64,000 nucleotides of DNA, from the NCBI GenBank assembly GCA_050174775.1, contig JBFXJP010000004.1, forward strand, positions 124,001-188,000, in the 5' to 3' direction. The notes under the pieces were generated by a model, which saw nothing but the letters and a program-made list of their open reading frames with translations, was not told where the DNA came from and did no database searches. A program made the position numbers and the translations under genes. This document shows positions 18,180-26,851 of the stretch, piece by piece. The DNA comes from CAYPGJ01 sp050174775 (GTDB lineage Bacteria; Planctomycetota; Phycisphaerae; Phycisphaerales; UBA1924). The first letter of the stretch is position 1. The number at the start of each line of letters is the position of its first letter.

Positions 18180-20075
18180 TCAGGGTTTCTTCGGGGATTC
18201 GGTCGCAGGTCGTGTTGCGCGGAGCGTTTCGGTGACAGCGAGCAGCGTCATCGCCGAGGCGTCCGCGGGCTGGCGTTGATTCCACAGGGCTTCCCGGACG
18301 CCCCAGATTGCGCGCTGGGGGTTTGGGAAGAGATGCACCACCGTCTCGTCTGCCGCGAGCTGACGCAGGAAGCGGAGCGCGAGCAGGATGCGCGCGAACT
18401 CCTGGGCTCGCTCGCCCGGGGGGGTGAGGCGTGCGTCCGCGAGCATGGTTGCGAGGGCTGGCAGGGCGCGCGCCGTCTGCCACGTGGGGAGTGGAACGGC
18501 GCCGGCCGTGAACACGATGCCGCCCAGGAGGTCCGGCGCGATAGCCGAGGTGTCCGCGAGTGAGACCTGGTGCTGCCAGAGGAGGGAGCGCATCTCGTGG
18601 AGCGCGATGGCGGAGGGGACGGGCTCGTCGGCATCAAGGAGCGCGAGTTCGGTCCACACGGCCCAGGGAGTGAGCGACACGAGCTGTCCGGGGGGCGTCT
18701 GCGCGAGGAGCGTTCGGAGCATCGAGCGCGCCGTGTCCTTCGGGAGAACGTCCGGGTCGCCGTTTGCGATCAACACGGCCGCGTAGCAGATGAGCGAACG
18801 CAGCGTGGCGGGGAGTTCGTCCGTCCATTGCCCGTCCACGAACGCGCGCTGGATGGCTTGCACAGCGCGTTGTTCCACGTCGGGGGAGGGCGCACGCGCC
18901 GGGTCGAGGTCGGTGGGACGCGCGGGCATCGAGCGCAGCGCGATGAGGAACGCTGCCGCTGAGGCGGTGTCGTCGGTCCATGACGGCTCGCCCGCGAGCG
19001 CGTCCAGGATCAACCATGCGCTTCGAGACGCGGCCAGGGCGTTGGCGGGGCTTGTCGACGGGGACGTTGCGTAGCGCGCGAGCGCGAACGCCACGAGGCA
19101 CCGCTCGGGCGCACCGGCGTTTGCCTGCGTGTGGGTGTCGCTCCAGGGCTCGTATGGGCCGGGCAGGTGGCCTTGCTCGTCGATGCGGCTGCGCAGGTTC
19201 TGGGCGAGATGATCCGCGAACGCGCGGAGGGCAGAAGCAGTGATGTCGGTGGGGGGGATGACCCGAGAGGCACGCGTCAGGAACACCGGCTCCTTGCCGG
19301 GAGCGGTCTGCGCGAGGTGCAGAGCGCCGAAGCGGTAGGGGACGAGAGCGCGGTGCTCGCGCAGGGCTTTGAGGTCGCGTCCGGGGATGTTCACCGGCTC
19401 GTTGAGCAGGTCCGCGGCAAGGGCGGAGAGAGCTGAGGAGGGCGTGGCGTTCTGTGCGAGCATGGTGGCCGGGAAGGCGCCACGGATGCGTTCCCCGACG
19501 CGCACGGCCGCGCCGTCGAGCCCGGGCGCGATCGAGACGCCGGCCTCGTCGAAGGAATCACCGAGCAGCGGGATGATCGCGCCGCTGATCTGCACGTCGA
19601 GGGTGAGGAGAGGCGCCAGCACGCGGAGACGGTCGTCGAAGTCTGGGCCGCGCTCGAGGGGCGCCCGCTCGCGTGCCTGCGCGAGCGCGGCACGCGCGGC
19701 GCGATAGAGCGTCCTGTCGTCCTCGCCCATGTCGGCTGCGCGCCCCAGCACGCGGTTGTCGAGACGGATCGTGACGCACGCGCCGGTGGCGTTGGGCGGG
19801 TCGAGCGCGACGGGCTCGTCCGGGGCGCGCCAGTCCAGCAGCCAGGCGTGTACCGTCCGCCACGCCTGCATCACGTCGGAGGGGAGGGGGAGCGCGGCGT
19901 CCTGCCCGCGCGCGGGACGTCCGGAAAAAAGCGCGAGCGCGATGACGAGCAGAAGCTGCGCGACGAACGCTCGCGGGGTGTGGCGTGTGACATTCTCGGA
20001 CGAACGCCCGTGCAACCGGGCGCGCGTGCGCGCATCACGCGCCCCGGGGCTTGCGGGCGTCGTCGGACGTGGCAT
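18180..20075 (-). CDS. Large secreted protein of unknown function
   Basis: About 631 residues from ATG 20075. A hydrophobic export segment FVAQLLLVIALALFSGRPA sits about 38 residues in, ending near ARGQ. Residues about 85-230 (TIRLDNRVLGRAADMGEDDR to AALRVG) are weakly reminiscent of an AMMECR1 domain, and the rest is rich in helices with Ala/Leu/Arg, as in alpha-alpha-barrel proteins. Neither match is strong. No catalytic motif is recognised. The frame is open to a TTG at 20144, with other ATGs at 20123 and 20105, and no start has a convincing ribosome-binding site. It may form a unit with the downstream STN-domain gene. Confidence 0.55.
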   Translation of the reverse strand: MPRPTTPASPGARDARTRARLHGRSSENVTRHTPRAFVAQLLLVIALALFSGRPARGQDAALPLPSDVMQAWRTVHAWLLDWRAPDEPVALDPPNATGACVTIRLDNRVLGRAADMGEDDRTLYRAARAALAQARERAPLERGPDFDDRLRVLAPLLTLDVQISGAIIPLLGDSFDEAGVSIAPGLDGAAVRVGERIRGAFPATMLAQNATPSSALSALAADLLNEPVNIPGRDLKALREHRALVPYRFGALHLAQTAPGKEPVFLTRASRVIPPTDITASALRAFADHLAQNLRSRIDEQGHLPGPYEPWSDTHTQANAGAPERCLVAFALARYATSPSTSPANALAASRSAWLILDALAGEPSWTDDTASAAAFLIALRSMPARPTDLDPARAPSPDVEQRAVQAIQRAFVDGQWTDELPATLRSLICYAAVLIANGDPDVLPKDTARSMLRTLLAQTPPGQLVSLTPWAVWTELALLDADEPVPSAIALHEMRSLLWQHQVSLADTSAIAPDLLGGIVFTAGAVPLPTWQTARALPALATMLADARLTPPGERAQEFARILLALRFLRQLAADETVVHLFPNPQRAIWGVREALWNQRQPADASAMTLLAVTETLRATRPATESPKKP

Positions 20076-20265
20076 CGTTAGGGGAGTTCGAAAGGCGAGA
20101 GACATGAGCAGACTCACGATCATGCGGGCAGTGCTAGCGTTCAATCCTCATCGGAGGCGGATTCTGCTGCTCGCAGCGCTGACGTACGCGGCGATGTGCT
20201 GAGCGGATCGACCGTTGACGCGAGCGAACGCGCGCGGGAGCGCCTGAGCGTACCCGACGGCGCAT

Positions 20266-20292
20266 GAAAACGGCCCGGCATGGGCCGGGCCG
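20266..20292 (-). terminator. Intrinsic terminator of rpsA
   Basis: On the minus strand a 9-bp perfect GC stem (arms 20284-20292 and 20271-20279, 4-base loop) is followed by TTTT. It lies 30 bases after the rpsA stop. The rest of 20145-20265 holds no recognisable gene. Confidence 0.8.
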
Positions 20293-20321
20293 AGGGGAAG
20301 GCGGGGGGTTGTCGGAACAGG

Positions 20322-22070
20322 TCAGAGCGTGATCTTGTCGGTGCCCATGGCGCCGTGATCGTCCATGCCGCCCTTGGCGGGCGCGGCGGACGTCTTGTTG
20401 GCGCGCTCGTAGCGCTCTTCCTCGGCGGCGCCCCACTGGGCCCGCTTGAGGGAGAGACCGATCTTGCGCTCGTCGGTGTCGACGCGGAGGATCTTGACGT
20501 CGATCTCCTGGCCGGCCTTGACCACGTCCTGGGGGTTCTCGACCTTGTGATCGGCGAGCTCCGAGATGTGGAGGAGGCCTTCGAGGTCGTCCTCGAGCTC
20601 CACGAAGACGCCGAAGTTGGTGATCTTCGTGACCTTGCCGCGGACGACCATGCCGGGCTGGTAGGCGCCGGGGATGGCGGTGGCCCACGGGTCCTCGGTG
20701 AGCTGCTTGAGGCCCAGGGAGATGCGCTGCTTCTCGAGGTCGACGTCGAGGACGACGCACTTGACCTTGTCGCCCTTGGAGAGGAGCTCGGAGGGGTGCG
20801 CGACCTTCTTGGTCCAGGAGAGGTCGGAGACGTGGAGGAGGCCGTCGATGCCCGGCTCGATCTCGACGAAGGCGCCGTAGTTGACGAGGTTGCGCACGGC
20901 GCCCTCGACGACGGTGCCGACGGGGTACTTCTCGGCGACGAGCTCCCAGGGGTTGACCTCGGTCTGCTTCATGCCGAGCGAGATTTCCTGCTTGTCCTTG
21001 TTGATGTCGAGGACGACGACCTCGACCTCTTGGTTGGGCTGGACGAGCTCGGAGGGATGGTTGATGCGTCGCGTCCAGGACATCTCGGAGATGTGGACGA
21101 GGCCCTCGATGCCGTCCTCGAGACGCACGAAGGCGCCGTAGGACATGAGGTTGACCACCGCGCCCTTGACCTTGCAGCCGACGGGGTACTTCTTCTCGAT
21201 CTCCTCCCAGGGGGAGGCTTCCTTCTGCTTGAGGCCGAGGGCGATCTTCTCGCGATCGAAATCGATGTTGAGGACCTTGACCTCGATCTTCTGATCGATG
21301 CGCACGATGTCGGAGGGGTGATTGACGCGGCCCCAGGACATGTCGGTGATGTGGAGGAGGCCGTCGATGCCGCCCAGGTCGACGAAGGCGCCGAAGTCGG
21401 CGATGTTCTTGACGACGCCGTTGACGATGTCGCCTTCCTTGATGGAGGAGAGGAGTCGCTTCTTGGCGGTCTCGCGCTCGGTCTCGATGAGCTTGCGCCG
21501 GGAGACGACGATGTTGCGCCGGTCCTGATCGATCTTGAGGATCTCGGCGCGGATGTCGCGCCCGATGAACTCGCCGATGTCGCCGGGGCGGCGGATGTCC
21601 ACCTGGGAGGCCGGGAGGAACGCGGGGACGCCGATGTCGACGAGCAGGCCGCCCTTGATCTTGCGGGTCACCTTGCCCTCGACGACGTCGCCTTCCTTGG
21701 TCGTCTCGATGAGGCGCTGCCAGTTGATGATGCGGTCGGCCTTGCGCTTCGAGATCTCGACGAGCCCGGACTCGCCCTCGATGCGCTCGAGGAGGACCTT
21801 GACCTTGTCGCCCACCTTGACGGTGGCGCCCTCGAACTCCTCGCGCTGGATGATGCCCTCGGACTTGAGGCCGACGTCCACGAGCACGTCGTCGCCGGCG
21901 AAGCCGATGACCTCGGCGTCAAGGATCGCGCCGGGCGTGAAGTCCTTGACGGATGAGTCCATCAGTGTTTCGAGCTGATCCGTGAATCCCTTGCCGTAGG
22001 CGTCCTTGAAGAGCGCGTCGATCTCGGCGTCGGAGGCGCCAAGAGACGCCAAAAGCGTTTCGTCGATCAT
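20322..22070 (-). CDS. rpsA: 30S ribosomal protein S1
   Basis: 582 residues with six S1 OB-fold repeats. Repeats 3-6 are near-canonical, each with the pattern G..V.G.V..I..FGAFV followed by GLLHISEMSW. The first two are more divergent, as is usual for S1, where they bind the ribosome. The protein brings mRNA to the 30S subunit. ATG 22070. The leader of about 220 bases contains a perfect palindrome (22095-22109). A U-run terminator lies just downstream. The short C-terminal tail (PAKGGMDDHGAMGTDKITL) is non-repetitive. Confidence 0.96.
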   Translation of the reverse strand: MIDETLLASLGASDAEIDALFKDAYGKGFTDQLETLMDSSVKDFTPGAILDAEVIGFAGDDVLVDVGLKSEGIIQREEFEGATVKVGDKVKVLLERIEGESGLVEISKRKADRIINWQRLIETTKEGDVVEGKVTRKIKGGLLVDIGVPAFLPASQVDIRRPGDIGEFIGRDIRAEILKIDQDRRNIVVSRRKLIETERETAKKRLLSSIKEGDIVNGVVKNIADFGAFVDLGGIDGLLHITDMSWGRVNHPSDIVRIDQKIEVKVLNIDFDREKIALGLKQKEASPWEEIEKKYPVGCKVKGAVVNLMSYGAFVRLEDGIEGLVHISEMSWTRRINHPSELVQPNQEVEVVVLDINKDKQEISLGMKQTEVNPWELVAEKYPVGTVVEGAVRNLVNYGAFVEIEPGIDGLLHVSDLSWTKKVAHPSELLSKGDKVKCVVLDVDLEKQRISLGLKQLTEDPWATAIPGAYQPGMVVRGKVTKITNFGVFVELEDDLEGLLHISELADHKVENPQDVVKAGQEIDVKILRVDTDERKIGLSLKRAQWGAAEEERYERANKTSAAPAKGGMDDHGAMGTDKITL

Positions 22071-22094
22071 GTTCCGTTGGATCCTTTCCGGCCC

Positions 22095-22109
22095 GGCGTC
22101 ACTGACGCC
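22095..22109. promoter_or_regulatory. Perfect palindrome in the rpsA leader
   Basis: GGCGTCA-C-TGACGCC is a 7-bp perfect inverted repeat with a one-base centre, 25 bases upstream of the rpsA start. The geometry suits a protein-binding site better than an RNA hairpin, because the loop is too small. The divergent gene at 22295 shares this intergenic region. A minus-strand TACACT near 22235 is a possible -10 element. Confidence 0.3.
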
Positions 22110-22294
22110 AGCCGTCCGATGCCCGGCTCGTCGAGCCTGGCTTGCCGGTCGGTTCCGGCGCCCCTGTGGGGCGGTTCGAGGCCTTCCCGCCGCCGACGAA
22201 CCTCACGTCGGCCTGCGAAGCGGGGCGGATAGTGTAGCCGGAACCAGGCGGGAATCCAGTCGGACGGCGTTCAGAGGCCGTCAAGGGAGGAGCG

Positions 22295-22930
22295 ATGCGG
22301 ATCGCCATCATCGGCGCCGGGGGGGTCGGACGCACCCTTGGGCGGGGCTGGGCACGGTGTGGACATGACATCGTCTACGGCGTGCGTGATGTCCAACGGG
22401 CGTATCGGCGCGGGTTGGAGAGCACGGAGAAGGCCCTGAGCGTGCCGGAGGCGGCTCGGCAGGCTGAGATCATCGTGCTTGCCACGCCGTGGGAGACGAC
22501 ACGAGACGCGGTGGAGGCGTGCGGGAACTTTGGGGGGCGAGTCCTGCTTGATTGCACGAACCCGCTGCTGGTGGGCGCCAGGGAGCTTGCGCGTGGGTAC
22601 GACACCTCGGGCGGGGAACTCGTGGCCTCGTGGGCACAGGATGCCCGAGTGGTGAAGGCGTTCAACACCGTGGGCGTCGAGGTGATGGCCGATCCTGCGT
22701 ACGAGGCTGATCGCGCCGCGATCCCTGTGTGTGGGGACGACGAGGAAGCGCGTCGGGTTGTGATCCGGTTGGCTGAGGAGCTGGGGTTCGTGGCGGTCGA
22801 CGCGGGGCCGCTGCACGCCGCACGCTGGACCGAGCCTCTCGCGATGCTCTGGACACACCTTGCGCTCGAGCGCGGCCTGGGGCGAGACGTCGCGTTCAAG
22901 TTGCTGACGCGCGCACAGTCGACTCGCTGA
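22295..22930 (+). CDS. F420-dependent NADP oxidoreductase family protein (Rossmann dehydrogenase)
   Basis: 211 residues. The N-terminus MRIAIIGAGGVGRTLGRGW is a GxGxxG dinucleotide-binding motif. Further features are IIVLATPWETT, LLDCTNPL and VVKAFNTVG, all characteristic of the NADPH:F420 reductase/NAD-binding-2 family that also holds planctomycete proteins acting without F420. The substrate is therefore uncertain. ATG start. Its 3' end overlaps the convergent mutY gene by 35 bases. Confidence 0.8.
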   Translation: MRIAIIGAGGVGRTLGRGWARCGHDIVYGVRDVQRAYRRGLESTEKALSVPEAARQAEIIVLATPWETTRDAVEACGNFGGRVLLDCTNPLLVGARELARGYDTSGGELVASWAQDARVVKAFNTVGVEVMADPAYEADRAAIPVCGDDEEARRVVIRLAEELGFVAVDAGPLHAARWTEPLAMLWTHLALERGLGRDVAFKLLTRAQSTR

Positions 22931-23996
22931 GCCCCAATAGCGAGCGGTGCGGCCCTGCGACGGGCATTGCGCTGAGCTGCTGCGGCGCGATCCACTCCCC
23001 GCGCCGCCCATCCGCGCCGGACGCCGAGTAGACGACGATCTCCACGCGTGCCGCGCTCGTCACGCGCGTGTGCTCGCCCATGCGTTTGAGCCCGCGCACG
23101 CCGAGCGCTGCGCGGATCTCCGCTGCGCTCGGCTCGCCAGTGTTCTGTTCGACCGCGACCGCCTGCCAATGCGCGGCCCAGAGCCCCTTGTCTGCCCTGC
23201 GCTCCATCAACACACGGCCCGCGCTGTCCCGCACGATCACGGCCGCGTGATGGATCGTGCGCTTCTTGCCGCCCGGGGCTGCGAGCGGGATCGTGTCGAC
23301 GGTCTCGTTCCGGCGCGCGCGGCAGGACTTTGCCACGGGGCACGCCCCGCAGCGCGCCGATCTGGGCATGCAGATGAGCGCGCCCAGCTCCATCATCCCT
23401 TCGTTAAAGACACCCGGCCTTTCTGCGCGCCCGACAAGGTCGTCCGCCCGCTCCCACAACCACCGAACAACTCCAGGCTCCTTGGGGGACGCTTCGACTC
23501 CCTCGATGCGGAGCAGCACTCGCGCCACGTTCGCGTCCACGATCGGCTCGCGCTGTCCGAACACGATGCTGGCGAGAGAGCCCGCCGAGTACGGGCCGAT
23601 CCCGGGCAGCGTGCGCAGTCCCTCCGCGCTCCTGGGCACGCGCCCGTCATGGCTCGCCACGATCACCTTTGCGCACGCGTGCAGCGTTCGTGCGCGCCGG
23701 TAGTACCCCAGCCCCGTCCACGCAGAGAGCACGTCATCCTCGCTCGCCTCAGCCAGCGCGAGCACAGTCGGAAACCGCTCCAAGAACCCCGGCAATCGCT
23801 CCGCAACCCGCGCCGCCTGCGTCTGCTGCAGCATCACCTCACTTACCAGGGCCACGTACGGATCGCGCTTCCCCTTCGAGGGACGCCACGGAAACGGTCG
23901 AGCGTTCGTCTTGAACCACGACGTGATCGCCGCTGCCAGGCGCGCGTCCCGCGCCGCGCTTCCGCGTGGCATCGTCCTCTCACCGCGTTCGCTCAT
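22896..23996 (-). CDS. mutY: A/G-specific adenine glycosylase MutY
   Basis: 366 residues. It removes adenine mispaired with 8-oxoguanine. The HhH-GPD domain shows SEVMLQQTQ (catalytic Glu), the hairpin LPGIGPYSAG, and the catalytic Asp in PIVDANVARVL. A 4Fe-4S cluster follows as C-x6-C-x2-C-x5-C (CMPRSARCGACPVAKSC). The C-terminal domain is NUDIX-like (AAVIVRDSAGRVLMERR), the 8-oxoG recognition module. ATG 23996 overlaps the stop of the upstream Nfu-type gene (ATGA); the longer open frame upstream has no similarity. Confidence 0.93.
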   Translation of the reverse strand: MSERGERTMPRGSAARDARLAAAITSWFKTNARPFPWRPSKGKRDPYVALVSEVMLQQTQAARVAERLPGFLERFPTVLALAEASEDDVLSAWTGLGYYRRARTLHACAKVIVASHDGRVPRSAEGLRTLPGIGPYSAGSLASIVFGQREPIVDANVARVLLRIEGVEASPKEPGVVRWLWERADDLVGRAERPGVFNEGMMELGALICMPRSARCGACPVAKSCRARRNETVDTIPLAAPGGKKRTIHHAAVIVRDSAGRVLMERRADKGLWAAHWQAVAVEQNTGEPSAAEIRAALGVRGLKRMGEHTRVTSAARVEIVVYSASGADGRRGEWIAPQQLSAMPVAGPHRSLLGLSESTVRASAT

Positions 23997-24259
23997 CCGT
24001 GCGCCTTCACCGCTTTTTTCACGCCCGCCTTGATGCTCTTCCAATCCGCGCCCGCCGCCCGGTTCACCGTCAACCAGTCGTGCAGGATCAGCACGTTCGT
24101 CACGCCCTCCAGCGCAAACAACGCCTCGGCCAGCGCATCCGTTCCCGTCTCCGGCGCCCGCGCGTACGAGCGCGCCTTCTCCGACAACGTCCGATCCGCG
24201 ACGCACTTGAGCGCGTTCGGGTTGGGCGTTGTCTCGAATCGCACGATGCGCGCGGGCAT
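23993..24259 (-). CDS. Nfu/NifU N-terminal domain protein
   Basis: 88 residues consisting only of the Nfu_N domain: RFETTPNPNALKC near the start, and LFALEGVTNVLILHDWLTVNR in the middle. The C-terminal CxxC iron-sulfur scaffold domain of full Nfu is absent. The gene overlaps mutY by 4 bases and is separated by 10 bases from the upstream permease gene, so the three probably form one transcript. A role helping load the MutY 4Fe-4S cluster is an inference from this linkage. ATG 24259. Confidence 0.8.
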   Translation of the reverse strand: MPARIVRFETTPNPNALKCVADRTLSEKARSYARAPETGTDALAEALFALEGVTNVLILHDWLTVNRAAGADWKSIKAGVKKAVKAHG

Positions 24260-24269
24260 GCGGCGCAGT

Positions 24270-25793
24270 CTACGGCGTGCTCACCCCGCTCGGCAGCACG
24301 AGCGGGACCAGCGTGAACGTCACCAGCATGATGAGACCGATCGCGATCAGGTTCAGCCACACCCCGGCCCGAACCATCTGTTTCATGGTCACATGCCCCG
24401 ACCCGAACACGATCGCGTTCGGCGGCGTGCCCACCGGCAGCATGAACGCGTACGACGCCGCCAACGCCGTCGGCGCCATCAGCAGCACCGGGTCGATCTC
24501 GGCGGCTTGGGCAACCCCCACCATAATCGGCAGGAACGCCGCAGCGATGGCCGTGTTGCTCGCCACCTCCGACAGGAACACGATCGACGCGGTGACAATC
24601 AGCACCAGCACCGGTGCGGGCAGCGCGCCGAACCCCCCCAGCCGCTCCCCGATCCACCGATCCAGGCCCGACTCCTGCATCGCCGCAGCCAGCGATAGCC
24701 CCCCTCCAAACAACAGCAGCACACCCCACGGCAGCCGCACCGCCGTCCCCCAGTCCAGCGCAAACACGCCCCGCTTCGGCTCCACCGGAATCGCGAACAA
24801 CGCCACCGCCGCCGCGATCGCGATCACCGCGTCATCCACCCGCCCCAGCACGGGCATCGCGTCCCCGACCCCCGGCACGCGCAGCAGCGGCTCGCGCAGC
24901 ACCCATGCCGCGGCCGTGAACACGAACACCACCAGCACGCTCCATTCCCCGCGCGACGTCCTCCCGAGCCGGTCCAGCTCACCCCGGATGAGCGCCCGTC
25001 CCCCCGGGATGGCCGGGATCCGCACCGGATACACAATGCGCGTCAGAACTAACCACGCGATGGCCAGGAACACCATCGCCAATGGCACACCCACCATCAT
25101 CCAATCCACGAACCCCAGGTCGATCGAGAGGGATTTCTCCAGCGTCCCCGCGAGCACCACGTTCGGGGGCGTGCCGATGAGCGTGCCCACGCCCCCGATG
25201 CTCGCCGCGTACGCGATGCCGAGCATCAGGCACGTCGAGAAGTTCCGCGTGTCGTGCGCCGTGCCGCTCTCATACGTCCCCAGCCGATCCCGCACCAGCC
25301 CCGCCACGCTCATCCCGATCGGCAGCATCATCACAGCCGTGGCCGTGTTGCTCACCCACATGCTCAGCACGGCCGTGGCCAGCATGAACCCCGCGATCAG
25401 GCGCAGCGGCCCCGCGCCCACCCCCAGCACGATCCGCAGCGCGATCCGCCGGTGCAGGCCCCATCTCTCCATCGCCAGCGCCAGCATGAACCCGCCCATG
25501 AACAGGAACACGAAGCGGTCCGCGTAGGGCGCCGCGGCCTTGGCCACGCTCGTCACCCCCGTGGCCGGAAGCAGCACGATCGGCAGCAGCGACGTGGCCG
25601 GCAGCGGCAGCGCCTCCGTCATCCACAGGATCGCGATCAGCGCCACCACGCCCGCCGTCGCGCGGGCCGATTCGCTCATTTCTGCTCCACCCAGATGCGG
25701 CAGCAACCACCACACGAGCACGCCCAGCGCCGGTGCGCCGATCCGCCCGGCCCACCGCACCGCCGCCGATGTTGCTCCGTCCGACGATTCCAC
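24270..25793 (-). CDS. DASS/SLC13 family sodium-coupled anion symporter
   Basis: 507 residues with about 12-14 hydrophobic segments. The two SNT motifs that bind sodium and carboxylate in the VcINDY family are present: WVSNTATAVMMLPI in the first half and ASNTAIAAAFLPIM in the second. ALPLPATSLLPIVLLP and GTPPNAIVFGS are also typical. It probably imports dicarboxylates or sulfate-type anions. GTG start at 25793 with GAGGTG 5-6 bases upstream. It leads the permease-nfuN-mutY group. Confidence 0.88.
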   Translation of the reverse strand: MESSDGATSAAVRWAGRIGAPALGVLVWWLLPHLGGAEMSESARATAGVVALIAILWMTEALPLPATSLLPIVLLPATGVTSVAKAAAPYADRFVFLFMGGFMLALAMERWGLHRRIALRIVLGVGAGPLRLIAGFMLATAVLSMWVSNTATAVMMLPIGMSVAGLVRDRLGTYESGTAHDTRNFSTCLMLGIAYAASIGGVGTLIGTPPNVVLAGTLEKSLSIDLGFVDWMMVGVPLAMVFLAIAWLVLTRIVYPVRIPAIPGGRALIRGELDRLGRTSRGEWSVLVVFVFTAAAWVLREPLLRVPGVGDAMPVLGRVDDAVIAIAAAVALFAIPVEPKRGVFALDWGTAVRLPWGVLLLFGGGLSLAAAMQESGLDRWIGERLGGFGALPAPVLVLIVTASIVFLSEVASNTAIAAAFLPIMVGVAQAAEIDPVLLMAPTALAASYAFMLPVGTPPNAIVFGSGHVTMKQMVRAGVWLNLIAIGLIMLVTFTLVPLVLPSGVSTP

Positions 25794-25918
25794 GCGGTCA
25801 CCTCATCCGCCCCGAGTTCGCGTCGCGCACGCGCGGCCCGCGCTCTCGCACGAGGAGCATACCCGTTCGACCGATATACTCCGAAGTCCCCTCCGGTCAG
25901 GCGCCCACGGAGCACAGC

Positions 25919-26851
25919 GTGCAGGGATTGGACTGGTTCACAGAGTTCACCAACAGGTTGCAGGGCTACCCGCTCTGGCAGGTCGCCGTCGAACTCCTCA
26001 TCATCGGCGTCATCGTCTACGCCGCGCTCCGCTTCCTCCAGGGCACGCGCGCCGCGGGCGCGCTCGGCGCCACGATCCTCCTCCTCGTGGTCGCCACCGT
26101 CGCCGTTCGTCTGGCATCTCAGCGCGATCTCTTCCCCCGCCTCTCCCAGCTCTACACGCGCTTCATCGGCTTCCTCGCCATCGCCCTCGTCGTCGTCTTC
26201 CAGCCCGAGCTCCGGCGCGCCCTCCTCCGGATGGGCGAACTCCCCGCCATCGGCCCGCTCCTCAGGGGCATGCAGGGCGCCTCCGACTCCAGAACCGTCG
26301 TCGAGGCCGTCGTCCGCGCCAGCGAGTTCCTCAGCAAAAACAAGTTCGGCGCCATCATCGCCATCGAACGACGCACCGGCATGCGCGAGCTCGTCGAGGG
26401 TGCCACCATCCTCGATGCCGACGTCTCCGCAGCGCTCCTTGAATCCATCTTCTGGCCCAGCAACCCGCTCCACGACATGGGCGTGCTCATCCGCGGGCGC
26501 AAGATCGTCGCCGCCGGCGTCCAGTTCCCCCTCGCCGATCCGGCCGAAGTCCGTGACCCCACGCTCGGGACGCGCCATCGCGCCGCCGTGGGCCTCAGCC
26601 GCGCCACCGACGCATTCGTCGTCGTCGTTTCCGAGGAGACCGGCGCGATCAGCATCGCGGAGCGCGGCCGCCTCACCCGCTGGCTCACCCCCGAGGCGCT
26701 CACCAACGAGCTCAATCGCGCACTCCGCTCTCAGATTGAGAAGGATCCGCACACGAAGGCCGTCGAGCCCCCGCCAGAAACCGGCTTCTCCGACTCGGGC
26801 ATGAGCGACCCCGACGGCGAGCGGCCCGCGAACGCGGAGAGCCGAGCATGA
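25919..26851 (+). CDS. cdaA: Diadenylate cyclase (CdaA type)
   Basis: 310 residues. Three N-terminal transmembrane helices (about residues 20-110) precede a DAC domain that makes cyclic-di-AMP from two ATP. GTRHRAAVGLS near residue 217 matches the RHR motif. The usual DGA motif in LHDGAVI is replaced by LHDMGVLIRG (near 184-193): the Asp is kept but GA reads MG. GTG 25919 is preceded by GGAG at 6 bases. The stop overlaps the YbbR/CdaR-like gene (ATGA), the standard cdaA-cdaR arrangement; glmM does not follow. Confidence 0.9.
   Translation: MQGLDWFTEFTNRLQGYPLWQVAVELLIIGVIVYAALRFLQGTRAAGALGATILLLVVATVAVRLASQRDLFPRLSQLYTRFIGFLAIALVVVFQPELRRALLRMGELPAIGPLLRGMQGASDSRTVVEAVVRASEFLSKNKFGAIIAIERRTGMRELVEGATILDADVSAALLESIFWPSNPLHDMGVLIRGRKIVAAGVQFPLADPAEVRDPTLGTRHRAAVGLSRATDAFVVVVSEETGAISIAERGRLTRWLTPEALTNELNRALRSQIEKDPHTKAVEPPPETGFSDSGMSDPDGERPANAESRA

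Noticed and set aside
20280..21956. Long open frame antisense to rpsA (558 codons)
   Set aside because: It is the mirror of a highly conserved S1 gene; its composition (runs of Asp, Leu, Val, Glu) is what GC-rich codons give on the opposite strand.
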